From NCBI RefSeq assembly GCF_001550155.1, contig NZ_LRUF01000026.1, forward strand, positions 266,463 to 330,462: a stretch of DNA of 64,000 bases. The letters run 5' to 3'. A program made the position numbers and the translations under genes. Positions within the stretch are counted from its first letter, which is position 1; each line of letters begins with the position of its first letter. The stretch is from Pseudoalteromonas arabiensis. Lineage in GTDB: Bacteria; Pseudomonadota; Gammaproteobacteria; Enterobacterales; Alteromonadaceae. The notes below the pieces were generated by a model. The model was not told where the DNA came from. It saw only the letters and a list, made by a program, of their open reading frames with translations, and did no database searches. This document shows, one piece after another, positions 41,157-49,619 of this stretch.

Positions 41157-42068
41157 ATGAAAGTATCGTTCGAGCAACTAAAAAGTATGGTGGTGTTTGC
41201 CCATATTGTGCAGCAAGGTAGCTTAACCAAAGCGGCTCAGCAACTAGGCTTGTCGCGAGCTGTGGTGAGTTATCACTTAAAAAAGCTAGAGCAGCAATTG
41301 CAACTCACCTTATTAAATCGTTCAACCCGCACTATGACACTAACAGAGGCGGGTATGGCTTATTACGAACGTTGTCAGGCCATTACAGAGCACGCAGAGG
41401 CAGCTAATCTGCATCTTGAGAGCTTAAAAAGTGAGCCCGTTGGGGTAATTAAACTGAGTTGTCCGGTGAATGTCGGCTTACAACTTGTAGTGCCTGCGCT
41501 GGCTCAGTTTAAACGTTTGTATCCTAAAATCGACATAGACTTACAACTGAGTGATGATGTGGTTGACGTTATCAAAGAAGGCTATGATTTGGCTATTCGA
41601 GGGGTTGCGCTTGAGAGTTCAAACTTACAAGCGACTAAGCTGGCAAGTATGGCAACATGCTTATGTGGTTCAGTTGATTACTTTACAAAACACCCTATAC
41701 CAAAGAGTATTGCTGATTTAGCAGTGCATACTTGGGTCGTGTACCAGCCAAGCAGCGCTATTGTGACTCTTGAAAAAGACAAGCGTCGTTTTGATATAGC
41801 AGTCAGTGGTGGCATAAGTACTAACAATGCCGCAGCACGCACTGCTTTTGTTGAAGCGGGACATGGCTTAGCTAAAATCCCTGTTTATGATGCACTTCCT
41901 AGGATTAAGGCTGGCTTATTGCGAACAGTATTAGAGGATTACAAAACCGCAGATATTGAGCTTTATGGTGTGTTCCCGCCAGGGGCAGCGGGAAGCAAAA
42001 AATTGCGTGTTTTACTTGATTACCTAAAGGACTATTTCGCTAATCAAGTGGCAACGCTGGCGATTTAA
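41157..42068 (+). CDS. LysR-family transcriptional regulator
   Basis: The 303-residue protein has an N-terminal winged HTH (VQQGSLTKAAQQLGLSRAVV, then SYHLKKLEQQLQ) and a LysR effector-binding domain of two subdomains (about residues 90-295). The ATG at 41157 follows AGGA; an earlier in-frame ATG at 41070 would put the HTH too far inside. It belongs to the CrgA/DsdC-like broad group. It is divergent from the DJ-1/PfpI gene and converges with a dienelactone-hydrolase gene with a four-base overlap. Confidence 0.92.
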   Translation: MKVSFEQLKSMVVFAHIVQQGSLTKAAQQLGLSRAVVSYHLKKLEQQLQLTLLNRSTRTMTLTEAGMAYYERCQAITEHAEAANLHLESLKSEPVGVIKLSCPVNVGLQLVVPALAQFKRLYPKIDIDLQLSDDVVDVIKEGYDLAIRGVALESSNLQATKLASMATCLCGSVDYFTKHPIPKSIADLAVHTWVVYQPSSAIVTLEKDKRRFDIAVSGGISTNNAAARTAFVEAGHGLAKIPVYDALPRIKAGLLRTVLEDYKTADIELYGVFPPGAAGSKKLRVLLDYLKDYFANQVATLAI

Positions 42069-42802
42069 ACAAGCGTTCGATTAAATAAAGCAACGGCTTG
42101 TTGATACATGCTGATGGCAAGGGCAGGGTCGTAACGCTCGCCTTCATCGCGCATGAAGGCGTGTTGGGCATTAACTTCTTGCCACTGGTAATTAATTCCT
42201 GTTGCCACCGCTTGTTGGTAAATTTTAAGGCGGCCTTCTTTTGGTACATGTGGGTCTTGCTTACCCCAGACAAAGTGAATTTCACCTTTGATATCAGCCA
42301 TGCGTTCGAACGAGTTATTACCTGCTTGCGCCACTAAGGTATCGCTGTGTATATCTGTTGCATATAAACAAAATGCGGCTTTAATATTAGAGTTTAACGC
42401 TGCGCGATATGCAAGGTGACCACCAATACAGACACCCATCGCACCGATGTGGCCTGTGCAGTAATCTTGAGTGCGTGCAAATGCAATTAAGGCTTCAGTA
42501 TCACTGTCGTGGCTCTCAAGTGGTTTAGCCCACTTGTCGGCATTGCCTTTATCCTTACCCGCATCATCGTAGGCAAGTACAGTACCTATAGGGTTTAACT
42601 CATGAAACACTTCGGGCACTAATACCACAAAACCATGACCTGCCAGTATTGCAGCAGAGCGTGCGATTGGCGCAGTTTCTTGAAAAATCTCTGAATAGAA
42701 AATAATACAAGGGAACTTCCCTTCATCTACTGGGCGATAAACGCTGGTGCGCATTGACCCTGTTGGGGTGGCTATATCGTGGCTATGGTGTTGAATGATC
42801 AT
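42065..42802 (-). CDS. Dienelactone hydrolase family protein
   Basis: The 245-residue alpha/beta hydrolase has the Cys nucleophile in GVCIGGHLAY, the acid in WGKQDPHVPKEG and the His in NAQHAFMRDEGERYDP, all as in dienelactone hydrolases. Cys instead of Ser is normal for this family. The physiological ester or lactone substrate is unknown, because no aromatic degradation genes are nearby. The C-terminal end overlaps the LysR gene by four bases on the opposite strand. Confidence 0.88.
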   Translation of the reverse strand: MIIQHHSHDIATPTGSMRTSVYRPVDEGKFPCIIFYSEIFQETAPIARSAAILAGHGFVVLVPEVFHELNPIGTVLAYDDAGKDKGNADKWAKPLESHDSDTEALIAFARTQDYCTGHIGAMGVCIGGHLAYRAALNSNIKAAFCLYATDIHSDTLVAQAGNNSFERMADIKGEIHFVWGKQDPHVPKEGRLKIYQQAVATGINYQWQEVNAQHAFMRDEGERYDPALAISMYQQAVALFNRTLV

Positions 42803-42873
42803 AAAATGCTCGGCTAAATAAAACTCTATGTTAACCGAGCACGATAAAATAAACGACTGTAGCCGTAAAACTT

Positions 42874-44199
42874 TTAAATACTGGCCGGCATGTTATTACA
42901 ACTCGCGTAATAACTAACCGTTGCAGGCCAATCAGAGAAGATACCTATGACACCAACATCTTTGGCTAATACATCAAGCACGGTCATCATATCGCCATCG
43001 TTATCAATAACATCGGCAACTGATTGATAATAATAGCCGCCACCATTATTTAACGGGCCTGAGCGTTCGAAACTCCATGCTATGATTTTAAGGCCCGCCG
43101 TTTTGGCATCGACAGCGTATTGTGAAGGCACTATGTTATTGTCGTTATCGATGGTTAATAGCATCCAGATTGGTGGTGCAATAATCTTAACACCGTCACT
43201 GTAAAGTGCAGCCATACTGGGTTGCCAAGTGTCAGGATTATTAGGATCAAAGCCTGCATCACTATCACGGCCATCCAAGTAAACACTTTGAGCAGCAAAG
43301 TCTGGATTGTTATTTATCCAATATTTTACATCATCTAAGTTAAATGACTGTGGAAAAACATGATTAGCGGGCACGTCCATTTGTATGTACTCATCGAGCA
43401 TTTTTTGTGCGTACTGCTCTTGGCTCATACCATCAAAAGGCATGCTAACTGCTGGCGATTTAAGTTCAGGAGTCATTTTTACACCTAACTCTTTAAACAA
43501 TGCAATACTTTGTTTATGTGTCATTAGGGTGCCTGTATTTGCATATAAATCAGTGCGCCAGCTAGGCGTTCCTTTCATATAGTCAGCCACATTAGTTGCG
43601 TTGGTGTTTGCACCATCCATTTTGCCTTCAAGGGTTAAAAACTCTGCGAGGCTGATATCGCTAGTACAACATTTAGCAGAGGCAGGCGTACCACTGTTAG
43701 GATCTGCTGGAGTAAAAGGTTCACTGCATTTTGCAGCTAACTCTGGAATAGCTAAAATATTCGTGGTGGTATGTAAGTCACACTGCGAATGGCGACATAC
43801 TAACTCTTTATCGTTTGTAAAGGTGACATCACACTCGACAATGCCAGCCCCCATGCGAGCCGAAGCTATGTAAGACTCTTTAGTGTGTTCAGGGTATTGC
43901 ATAGGCGCTCCTCGATGACCGATTGAAAAATCAGTACGGTAAAAGGGGCCTTCTTTACACGATTCTAGTTTTGTTTTTAGTGTACTGTCTGCCATGTCAT
44001 CAATGAGGTAGTCTGGGCGAGTGCCAAGCTGAATATTGGTGCCTTGCGCCACTTCTACGATAACGGGGGTTGGAACTTCAACAACTTGAACATCAGTATT
44101 TGTGACAACAACTTCTTTTTCGACAACTTCTACATCATCATCACAACCAGCAAGAACGCCTATTAATAAGCAACTAGTCAGTAAGGGTATGTGTTTCAC
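42874..44199 (-). CDS. Glycerophosphodiester phosphodiesterase lipoprotein
   Basis: The 442-residue enzyme hydrolyses glycerophosphodiesters to glycerol 3-phosphate and an alcohol. The lipoprotein signal ends in VLAGC. GDPD motifs follow: SIGHRGAPMQYPEHTKESY, IVECDVTFT and CRHSQCDL, with further Cys pairs that suggest disulphides. A GTG at 44199 is chosen: AAGGAT stands nine bases upstream and the signal peptide begins directly after it. Earlier in-frame ATGs would place the start inside the Pho box. Phosphate regulation is likely. Confidence 0.9.
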   Translation of the reverse strand: MKHIPLLTSCLLIGVLAGCDDDVEVVEKEVVVTNTDVQVVEVPTPVIVEVAQGTNIQLGTRPDYLIDDMADSTLKTKLESCKEGPFYRTDFSIGHRGAPMQYPEHTKESYIASARMGAGIVECDVTFTNDKELVCRHSQCDLHTTTNILAIPELAAKCSEPFTPADPNSGTPASAKCCTSDISLAEFLTLEGKMDGANTNATNVADYMKGTPSWRTDLYANTGTLMTHKQSIALFKELGVKMTPELKSPAVSMPFDGMSQEQYAQKMLDEYIQMDVPANHVFPQSFNLDDVKYWINNNPDFAAQSVYLDGRDSDAGFDPNNPDTWQPSMAALYSDGVKIIAPPIWMLLTIDNDNNIVPSQYAVDAKTAGLKIIAWSFERSGPLNNGGGYYYQSVADVIDNDGDMMTVLDVLAKDVGVIGIFSDWPATVSYYASCNNMPASI

Positions 44200-44249
44200 T
44201 ATTTTCGCATCCTTTAAAATAAATGAGTGCATCACCTTAATCATCATTA

Positions 44250-44267
44250 ATGACAATAAAACGACAG
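44250..44267 (-). promoter_or_regulatory. Candidate PhoB box for the GDPD gene
   Basis: The minus strand reads CTGTCGT-TTTA-TTGTCAT, two half-sites 11 bases apart, each matching six of seven bases of CTGTCAT. This is the best of the three PhoB-like boxes in the window. It is 50 bases from the GTG start. Confidence 0.7.
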
Positions 44268-44277
44268 TAAGCTTAAT

Positions 44278-45123
44278 TTATTTTTTCACAATGGCTTGGT
44301 TCACAATTAAAGCTAACAGTATAACGGCTGCGCCAATACTTAATCTGAGAATGTCGGCATCACGGTTCCAAATAACAATATTGACAATAATCCCCGCAGG
44401 GATCAGTAGGTTATTCATTACTGCGAGCGCACCCACATTGACAATAGTCGCGCCTTTATTCCATGCAAAATAACCAAGTCCAGAGGCAATTGTTCCGAGG
44501 TAAATCAGGACACCCCATTGTGTGGTTGTGGTAGGGAGCTTACTGGTATCACCAAATAAACCATAGCAAACTAATGCGACGATGAGTGCACCAATGAAAA
44601 ACCATGCGAACACACGAGAATGCGCAATGTGTTCGTGTTGCATTAATCGTTTATAGGTCACTTGTCCTGTTGCAAAGCAAATATTGGCAGCCTGCACAAG
44701 TAGCATTCCAAGCAGGTAGTTTTCATCAATGCCTTCGTAACGAATAGCGACTGCTCCGACAATGGCCAGCATGGCGGCAAGCAAGAATTTAGCATTGAAG
44801 CGTTTTTCAAGAATATCGTTTAATAAGGTGATATAAAGCGGTGTCATAACCGTGAATAATAGCACTTCAGGCACACTGAGGTACAAAAACGAATGGTAAT
44901 AAAAGCTGTACATCACACCCAGCTGCACCGCCCCTATTGCCATCAGTTTAAGTGCTAAAGCTTTAGGGGTTTTACGCCAGTGCAGAAAAGGTAAAAATAC
45001 GCAGGTGGCTAAGCCAATACGCATCAACACACTGAACCATGCATCGACTTGTCCTGCTAAATAAACACCAATAAGACTAAACGAAAAGGCCCAAAGCAGG
45101 GTAACAGCAAATAAGTAGGTCAT
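44278..45123 (-). CDS. EamA/DMT-family transporter
   Basis: The 281-residue protein has ten predicted helices arranged as two EamA repeats (LFAVTLLWAFSFSLIGVYLA and GMLLVQAANICFATGQVTYK). The block SVPEVLLFTVMTPLYITLLN is typical of the carboxylate/amino-acid/amine transporter group of the drug/metabolite superfamily. The substrate is unknown. It precedes the GDPD gene on the same strand, but the Pho box just after its stop implies separate control. Confidence 0.85.
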   Translation of the reverse strand: MTYLFAVTLLWAFSFSLIGVYLAGQVDAWFSVLMRIGLATCVFLPFLHWRKTPKALALKLMAIGAVQLGVMYSFYYHSFLYLSVPEVLLFTVMTPLYITLLNDILEKRFNAKFLLAAMLAIVGAVAIRYEGIDENYLLGMLLVQAANICFATGQVTYKRLMQHEHIAHSRVFAWFFIGALIVALVCYGLFGDTSKLPTTTTQWGVLIYLGTIASGLGYFAWNKGATIVNVGALAVMNNLLIPAGIIVNIVIWNRDADILRLSIGAAVILLALIVNQAIVKK

Positions 45124-45161
45124 GTTTTATGGTAATTGATTCTAAAATTGCACTATAACAA

Positions 45162-45186
45162 AAAGCCCGCAATAATTGCGGGCTTT
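45162..45186 (-). terminator. Terminator of the dcp-like gene
   Basis: AAAGCCCGCAA (45162-45172) and TTGCGGGCTTT (45176-45186) form an 11-bp perfect stem with a TAA loop. TTGTTAT follows on the minus strand, giving a T-run of five with the stem end. Confidence 0.88.
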
Positions 45187-45211
45187 CATCACTTAGCGAA
45201 TAATTTAACTA

Positions 45212-47350
45212 TTACTCAACTAAACCACGACGCTTTAATAGTGCGTCTGTTGTTGGTTTTTGACCACGGAATTCAATGTAGCTTTGCATTAAGTCGCGGC
45301 TGTTACCTTTTGATAACACTTCTTTACGGAAGTTATCACCATTTTCACGGGTTAAGCCACCTTCTTCTGTCATGTGTGCAAACGCATCTGCTGCGAATAC
45401 TTCAGTCCAAAGGTACGCATAATAACCTGCTGAGTAACCACCAGCGAATGTGTGGCTGAAGTAGCAAGACTTATAACGAGGCGGTACTGGGTAGTAGGCA
45501 ATACCGTGCTTGTCTAATGCATCATGTTCAAACTTTTGCACATCTGTAATATCAGCATCAACACCAAATGAATGCCATTCCATATCAAGCAGTGCCGCGG
45601 CTAAGTACTCAGTTGTATCAAAACCTTGATTGAACTTTTGTGATTCGAGTACTTTTGCAAGTAATGCTTTTGGAATTGGCTCACCTGTTTTGTAATGCTT
45701 GGCATAGTTTGCCAGTACAGTCGGTTCGATGTTCCAGTCTTCATTTGCTTGTGAAGGGAATTCAACAAAATCACGTGCTGTGGCAGTACCGGCGAGGCTA
45801 GGGTACTTCACATCAGAGAATAAACCATGAACAGCGTGACCAAATTCATGGAACATGGTTGTTACTTCAGAGAAGGTCATGAGTGTAGGTTGGCCGTCAG
45901 CTGGCTTAGGAATGTTCTGTGCGTTGTAGATTACCGGCATGGTGTCTTTTAGACCGCTTTGGCTGACATAAGAGCTCATCCATGCACCGCCGCGTTTGCC
46001 TTCACGTGCATATGGATCCATGTAGAATAGGCCGATAGCGCTGCCATCTTCGTTAAATACTTCAAATACCATTACGTCTTCATGATAAACAGATAAGTCT
46101 GTACGTTCTTTAAAGGTAATGCCGTACAGTTTATTCATCGCAAAGAATAGGCCGTCGTGGATCACTGATTGCATTTCAAAGTAAGGCTTAACTAACGCAG
46201 GGTCTAAGTCGTACTTTTCTTGGCGTACTTTTTCAGCATAGAATGCCCAATCCCACGGTTGTAAGGCAAAGTTTTTGCCAGACTTTTTAATTACTTGCTG
46301 GATTTGTTCTGCTTCAGCTTCTGCTTTGGCAACCGCTTTCGGTGCTAAGTCATCAAGAATGCCGTAAACGTTTTCTGTTGTTTGCGCCATACGTGTTGTC
46401 ATCACATACGAAGCCCAGTCTTGGTAACCCAGTAATGCTGCTTTTTCTGCGCGTAGCTTAGTCTCTTTAAGAATGATTGGGCCATTAGTTGCTTGTGCGC
46501 GAGTTGCAGAAGTGGTCCACACTTTTTCACGTAGCTTACGATTTTCAAGGCTTTGTAAGATAGGCTGGCGAGTCGTGTTGACAAGCGTGATCATGTAACC
46601 TTCTTTACCTGCCTTTTGTGCCGCAGCCGCAAGGCTTGCAATTTCAGCCTCAGACAATCCAGCCAGCTCGCTTTTATCTGTTACTAAAATCACATCTTCT
46701 TTGAATGATTTTAAGATATTTTGTGAAAACTCTGTTGAAAGTTTGGCAAGTTCCGCGTTGATTTCACGCATTTTTGCTTTTTCAGTTTCGTTAAGCTTTG
46801 CACCCGCGTTAACAAACTTTTTATAGTAAAAATCGACAAGGCGTTGATCTTCAGCATTTAAAGATGATTTGTCATCGTAGATACTTTGCACGCGAGCGAA
46901 TAAGGCTTTGTTTAGGTAAATATCATCAGTATGAGCAGACATAATAGGCGCCATTTTAGCGGCGATACGTTGATACTCACTGTCAGAGATCAAACCTGAT
47001 AAATTAAAAAATGCCGCAGAAGTGCGGTCTAATAGCTCACCAGATAGTTCCATTGCAACAAGGGTATTTTCAAATGTTGCAGGCTCAGGGTTGTTTGCAA
47101 TCTTTGCAATTTCAGCTTTTTGCTGTGCAATACCCGCTTCAAATGCTGGCTCGTAGTCTTTGGTTGAAATTTTATCAAACTCAGGAGCCATGTATTGTAA
47201 AGGGCTTGGCTTGAAAAGAACGTTGGTAACATTAGCTGTTTGTGTTTCAGCAGCAGTTTCAACTTGAGTTTGCGTGTCAGCTTGCTGTGAACTACAAGCT
47301 GAAAGTAAAAGTGCACTAGCAATCGTTGTTGCTATCAGGGTCTTATGCAT
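45212..47350 (-). CDS. dcp: M3-family peptidyl-dipeptidase, lipoprotein
   Basis: The 712-residue zinc peptidase has the M3 catalytic motif TMFHEFGHAVHGLFS (HExxH) and the third metal ligand downstream in the SQANEDW region. The remainder follows the Dcp/oligopeptidase A layout. A lipoprotein signal (LLLSACSSQQ) shows it is exported and lipid-anchored, as with other marine Dcp homologues. It removes dipeptides from peptide C-termini. The ribosome-binding site is good (TTGGAGTTCTC). Confidence 0.9.
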   Translation of the reverse strand: MHKTLIATTIASALLLSACSSQQADTQTQVETAAETQTANVTNVLFKPSPLQYMAPEFDKISTKDYEPAFEAGIAQQKAEIAKIANNPEPATFENTLVAMELSGELLDRTSAAFFNLSGLISDSEYQRIAAKMAPIMSAHTDDIYLNKALFARVQSIYDDKSSLNAEDQRLVDFYYKKFVNAGAKLNETEKAKMREINAELAKLSTEFSQNILKSFKEDVILVTDKSELAGLSEAEIASLAAAAQKAGKEGYMITLVNTTRQPILQSLENRKLREKVWTTSATRAQATNGPIILKETKLRAEKAALLGYQDWASYVMTTRMAQTTENVYGILDDLAPKAVAKAEAEAEQIQQVIKKSGKNFALQPWDWAFYAEKVRQEKYDLDPALVKPYFEMQSVIHDGLFFAMNKLYGITFKERTDLSVYHEDVMVFEVFNEDGSAIGLFYMDPYAREGKRGGAWMSSYVSQSGLKDTMPVIYNAQNIPKPADGQPTLMTFSEVTTMFHEFGHAVHGLFSDVKYPSLAGTATARDFVEFPSQANEDWNIEPTVLANYAKHYKTGEPIPKALLAKVLESQKFNQGFDTTEYLAAALLDMEWHSFGVDADITDVQKFEHDALDKHGIAYYPVPPRYKSCYFSHTFAGGYSAGYYAYLWTEVFAADAFAHMTEEGGLTRENGDNFRKEVLSKGNSRDLMQSYIEFRGQKPTTDALLKRRGLVE

Positions 47351-47519
47351 GAGAACTCCAATTTAAAAATGTGCTTGGTACATTCATTATTCGAGAGAAT
47401 ACACCAATGATGAGAGCTTTTTTAAATTACCAAATTTTAGACTAGAAACAATTAAATCTATCGGTTTATTAGGATGGTTGAGCGCAAAACGGGAATAAAG
47501 TGTTTCAAAAATGCACAAA

Positions 47520-47550
47520 AAAGCCGTCTTACTATAAATCGGACGGCTTT
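47520..47550 (-). terminator. Terminator past the 69-residue protein gene
   Basis: AAGCCGTC (47521-47528) and GACGGCTT (47542-47549) form a stem with a 13-base loop. TTTTTTGTGC follows on the minus strand, a good T-run. It lies 65 bases past the stop. Confidence 0.7.
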
Positions 47551-47614
47551 ATTATCTAGTAATGTAATAATAAGAAAAATTAATGTGATTTATACATCGA
47601 CGGTTATGCATGAA

Positions 47615-47824
47615 TCAATTATAACCGAGTACAAACTTTTTCTCCGAGCCGAAGTTTTCAGGCATCGCATTTCCGAACTCTTTGTTGATCAGTGCTAACG
47701 TGTTTTCTTGTTCTGCAAGCAAGTTTAAAATGCGGTTTCTGTAATCTAAGCTCGACTCAAACAAGTTTAAATCAACCATTGGCTGGAGTGTTGCTAGTTT
47801 CTGTGTAAGTGTCATTTGTGACAT
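47615..47824 (-). CDS. Small conserved-looking protein, unknown function
   Basis: The 69-residue protein is helical and acidic in the middle (LNLFESSLDYRNRILNLLAE), with no signal peptide or membrane helix. A strong ribosome-binding site (GAGGAGAGCACA) before the ATG at 47824 and a terminator downstream support a real gene. I do not recognise the family. Confidence 0.65.
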   Translation of the reverse strand: MSQMTLTQKLATLQPMVDLNLFESSLDYRNRILNLLAEQENTLALINKEFGNAMPENFGSEKKFVLGYN

Positions 47825-48005
47825 TGTGCTCTCCTCATGCTACTTATAGCTCTCACTGTTTATATAGCATCTGTGTTCAAAAATAGTTAATAATTAGCGC
47901 ATTTCGTGCATAAAGAACTTAGTATTTACCAAGTTTTCACTTATTATGCCGTGCTAAACTTAGTCACAACTGAACCAAATTCATTTTTTCTAGGAATGTT
48001 AATTT

Positions 48006-48878
48006 ATGACCCTTGCTGATCTGCAATCTGCATTATCGTTTGTATTGTTTACTTACAACGATGTGCAAATTACTGTGCTAAAAATTATTCAAGTGCCTTT
48101 GGTGCTTTTTTTAATGTGGTTTGTGGTCACGTGGATAGGTCGATTAATTAAAAAAGCATTACTTGCAAAAAACCTAGGCCCTGATGCTGTTCATTTATTC
48201 ACCCGTATATATCTTGTCGTTACGATAGCGGTGCTTGTGTTTACCTCACTTGAGGTACTCAATATTCCATTAACAGCGTTTGCTTTTGTCTCTGGTGCAA
48301 TTGCTATTGGTGTCGGTTTTGGTGCACAAAACATTATTAATAACTTTATTAGCGGTTGGATACTCATGTGGGAGCGACCAATACGTATTGGTGACTTTCT
48401 AGAAGTAGGGACGGCGAAAGGGGTTGTTGAAACAATTAACACACGCTCTACACGCATTCGTCGTAACGATGGTGTGCATATGTTAGTGCCTAATAGCCAA
48501 CTGCTTGAAAATACCGTAACTAACTGGACTCTGATTGATCGTAATGCGCGCTCATCCGTTAATGTCGGTGTTGCTTATGGTTCAGATGTGGTGTTGGTTG
48601 AAAAGTTGATTAAGCAAATTTTGGATGAGCATCCGGCTATTTTAAAAACACCCGCCTCATCAGTCTTATTTGATGACTTTGCAGATAGTTCATTAACGTT
48701 TAGTGCTATCTTTTGGGTATGTGCGGAATCAGAAGCGCCACTTCGACAGGTACGAAGTGAGCTACGTTTCAGTATATATAAAGTGTTTGCTGAGCACGAT
48801 GTTACCATCGCATTCCCGCAGCGCGACATTCATATTGATGGCGAAATTGCCTTAAAACGTCGAAGTACACAAAAATAA
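48006..48878 (+). CDS. MscS-type mechanosensitive channel (small)
   Basis: The 290-residue inner-membrane protein has three or four helices, then the MscS pore helix (AFAFVSGAIAIGVGFGAQNI) and the cytosolic beta domain (LEVGTAKGVVETINTRSTRI) up to FPQRDIHIDGE. The NFISGWILMWERPIRIGDFL block after the pore helix is typical. It opens under membrane tension in hypo-osmotic shock. It lacks the large periplasmic N-domain of MscK. A terminator follows the stop. Confidence 0.92.
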   Translation: MTLADLQSALSFVLFTYNDVQITVLKIIQVPLVLFLMWFVVTWIGRLIKKALLAKNLGPDAVHLFTRIYLVVTIAVLVFTSLEVLNIPLTAFAFVSGAIAIGVGFGAQNIINNFISGWILMWERPIRIGDFLEVGTAKGVVETINTRSTRIRRNDGVHMLVPNSQLLENTVTNWTLIDRNARSSVNVGVAYGSDVVLVEKLIKQILDEHPAILKTPASSVLFDDFADSSLTFSAIFWVCAESEAPLRQVRSELRFSIYKVFAEHDVTIAFPQRDIHIDGEIALKRRSTQK

Positions 48879-48880
48879 AA

Positions 48881-48899
48881 AAAGCGGCTTAGCCGCTTT
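48881..48899. terminator. Bidirectional terminator between mscS-like and hdeD-like genes
   Basis: AAAGCGGC and GCCGCTTT (with long A and T flanks) form a stem with a TTA loop. A/T runs on both sides make it work in both directions between the convergent genes. Confidence 0.85.
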
Positions 48900-48901
48900 T
48901 T

Positions 48902-49450
48902 TTACGCTTGTTCATTGAGCTTTTTAAGCTTAAATGCGAGCAGTACCATCATGGTACCAAACACAATGGCGTAAGTGGCTACTAACCAAAGTAAGGTTAG
49001 GACACCTGCGCCAGGGTTAAACATTAAATAAGCACCAAAAATGATGGATATGACACCACTGGCAATTAAAATCCACTCATTATTGATTTCTTTGCGAAGC
49101 TTACTGGCGATAATGATTTCAATTACCCCCATTGCGATAGCCCATGCCGCAATAAAATATAACATTAAAATAGCGGTAACATTGGGCGCAAACAAAGTGA
49201 CTAATGCCGCAGCAATTGAGATAAGGCCGCCAATAAGTAGCATCCACCACAATGGGTTGTCTTTTTTAGAAGCAAAAGCCAGCCATGCGCGAATTGCGCC
49301 ATCTACAAAAAAATAAGCAGCAAAAATAAACATCAACACAGCAAGTGATGCCTCGGGTGCAAGCCAGCCACAAAGCCCGAAGATTATCGCAATCACGCCA
49401 TGAATAAATAGTGATGACCAATGTGGAATCAACGAATTTGAAATATGCAT
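48902..49450 (-). CDS. HdeD-family membrane protein
   Basis: The 182-residue protein has six predicted helices in three repeats (GVIAIIFGLCGWLAPEASLA, GGLISIAAALVTLFAPNVTA and SGVISIIFGAYLMFNPGAGV), the DUF308/HdeD repeat pattern. HdeD takes part in acid resistance of dense E. coli cultures, but the mechanism is unknown. The ribosome-binding site is good (AAAGGAACTTTTT). It sits between two MscS channel genes. Confidence 0.88.
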   Translation of the reverse strand: MHISNSLIPHWSSLFIHGVIAIIFGLCGWLAPEASLAVLMFIFAAYFFVDGAIRAWLAFASKKDNPLWWMLLIGGLISIAAALVTLFAPNVTAILMLYFIAAWAIAMGVIEIIIASKLRKEINNEWILIASGVISIIFGAYLMFNPGAGVLTLLWLVATYAIVFGTMMVLLAFKLKKLNEQA

Positions 49451-49619
49451 AAAAAGTTCCTTTGCCTAGGTTAGAGGGGCTAACAGGTTTTAATAGATCT
49501 AACATTTAAGCTACTTAAAGCAAAGGAATTTAATTAATATTTGTACAGTTAAAAAAGCATGCTCTAATCTAATATTATGAATTTGAGTCTATTCATTATC
49601 TTGCTACAAGGATGAGAGA

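Noticed and set aside
44200..44256. Upstream start codons for the GDPD gene
   Set aside because: They lie in or next to the Pho box and would place 19 residues before the lipoprotein signal; the GTG at 44199 has AAGGAT.
47474..47698. 74-residue plus-strand open frame
   Set aside because: It spans the terminator hairpin and the antisense of the 69-residue gene, and has no ribosome-binding site.
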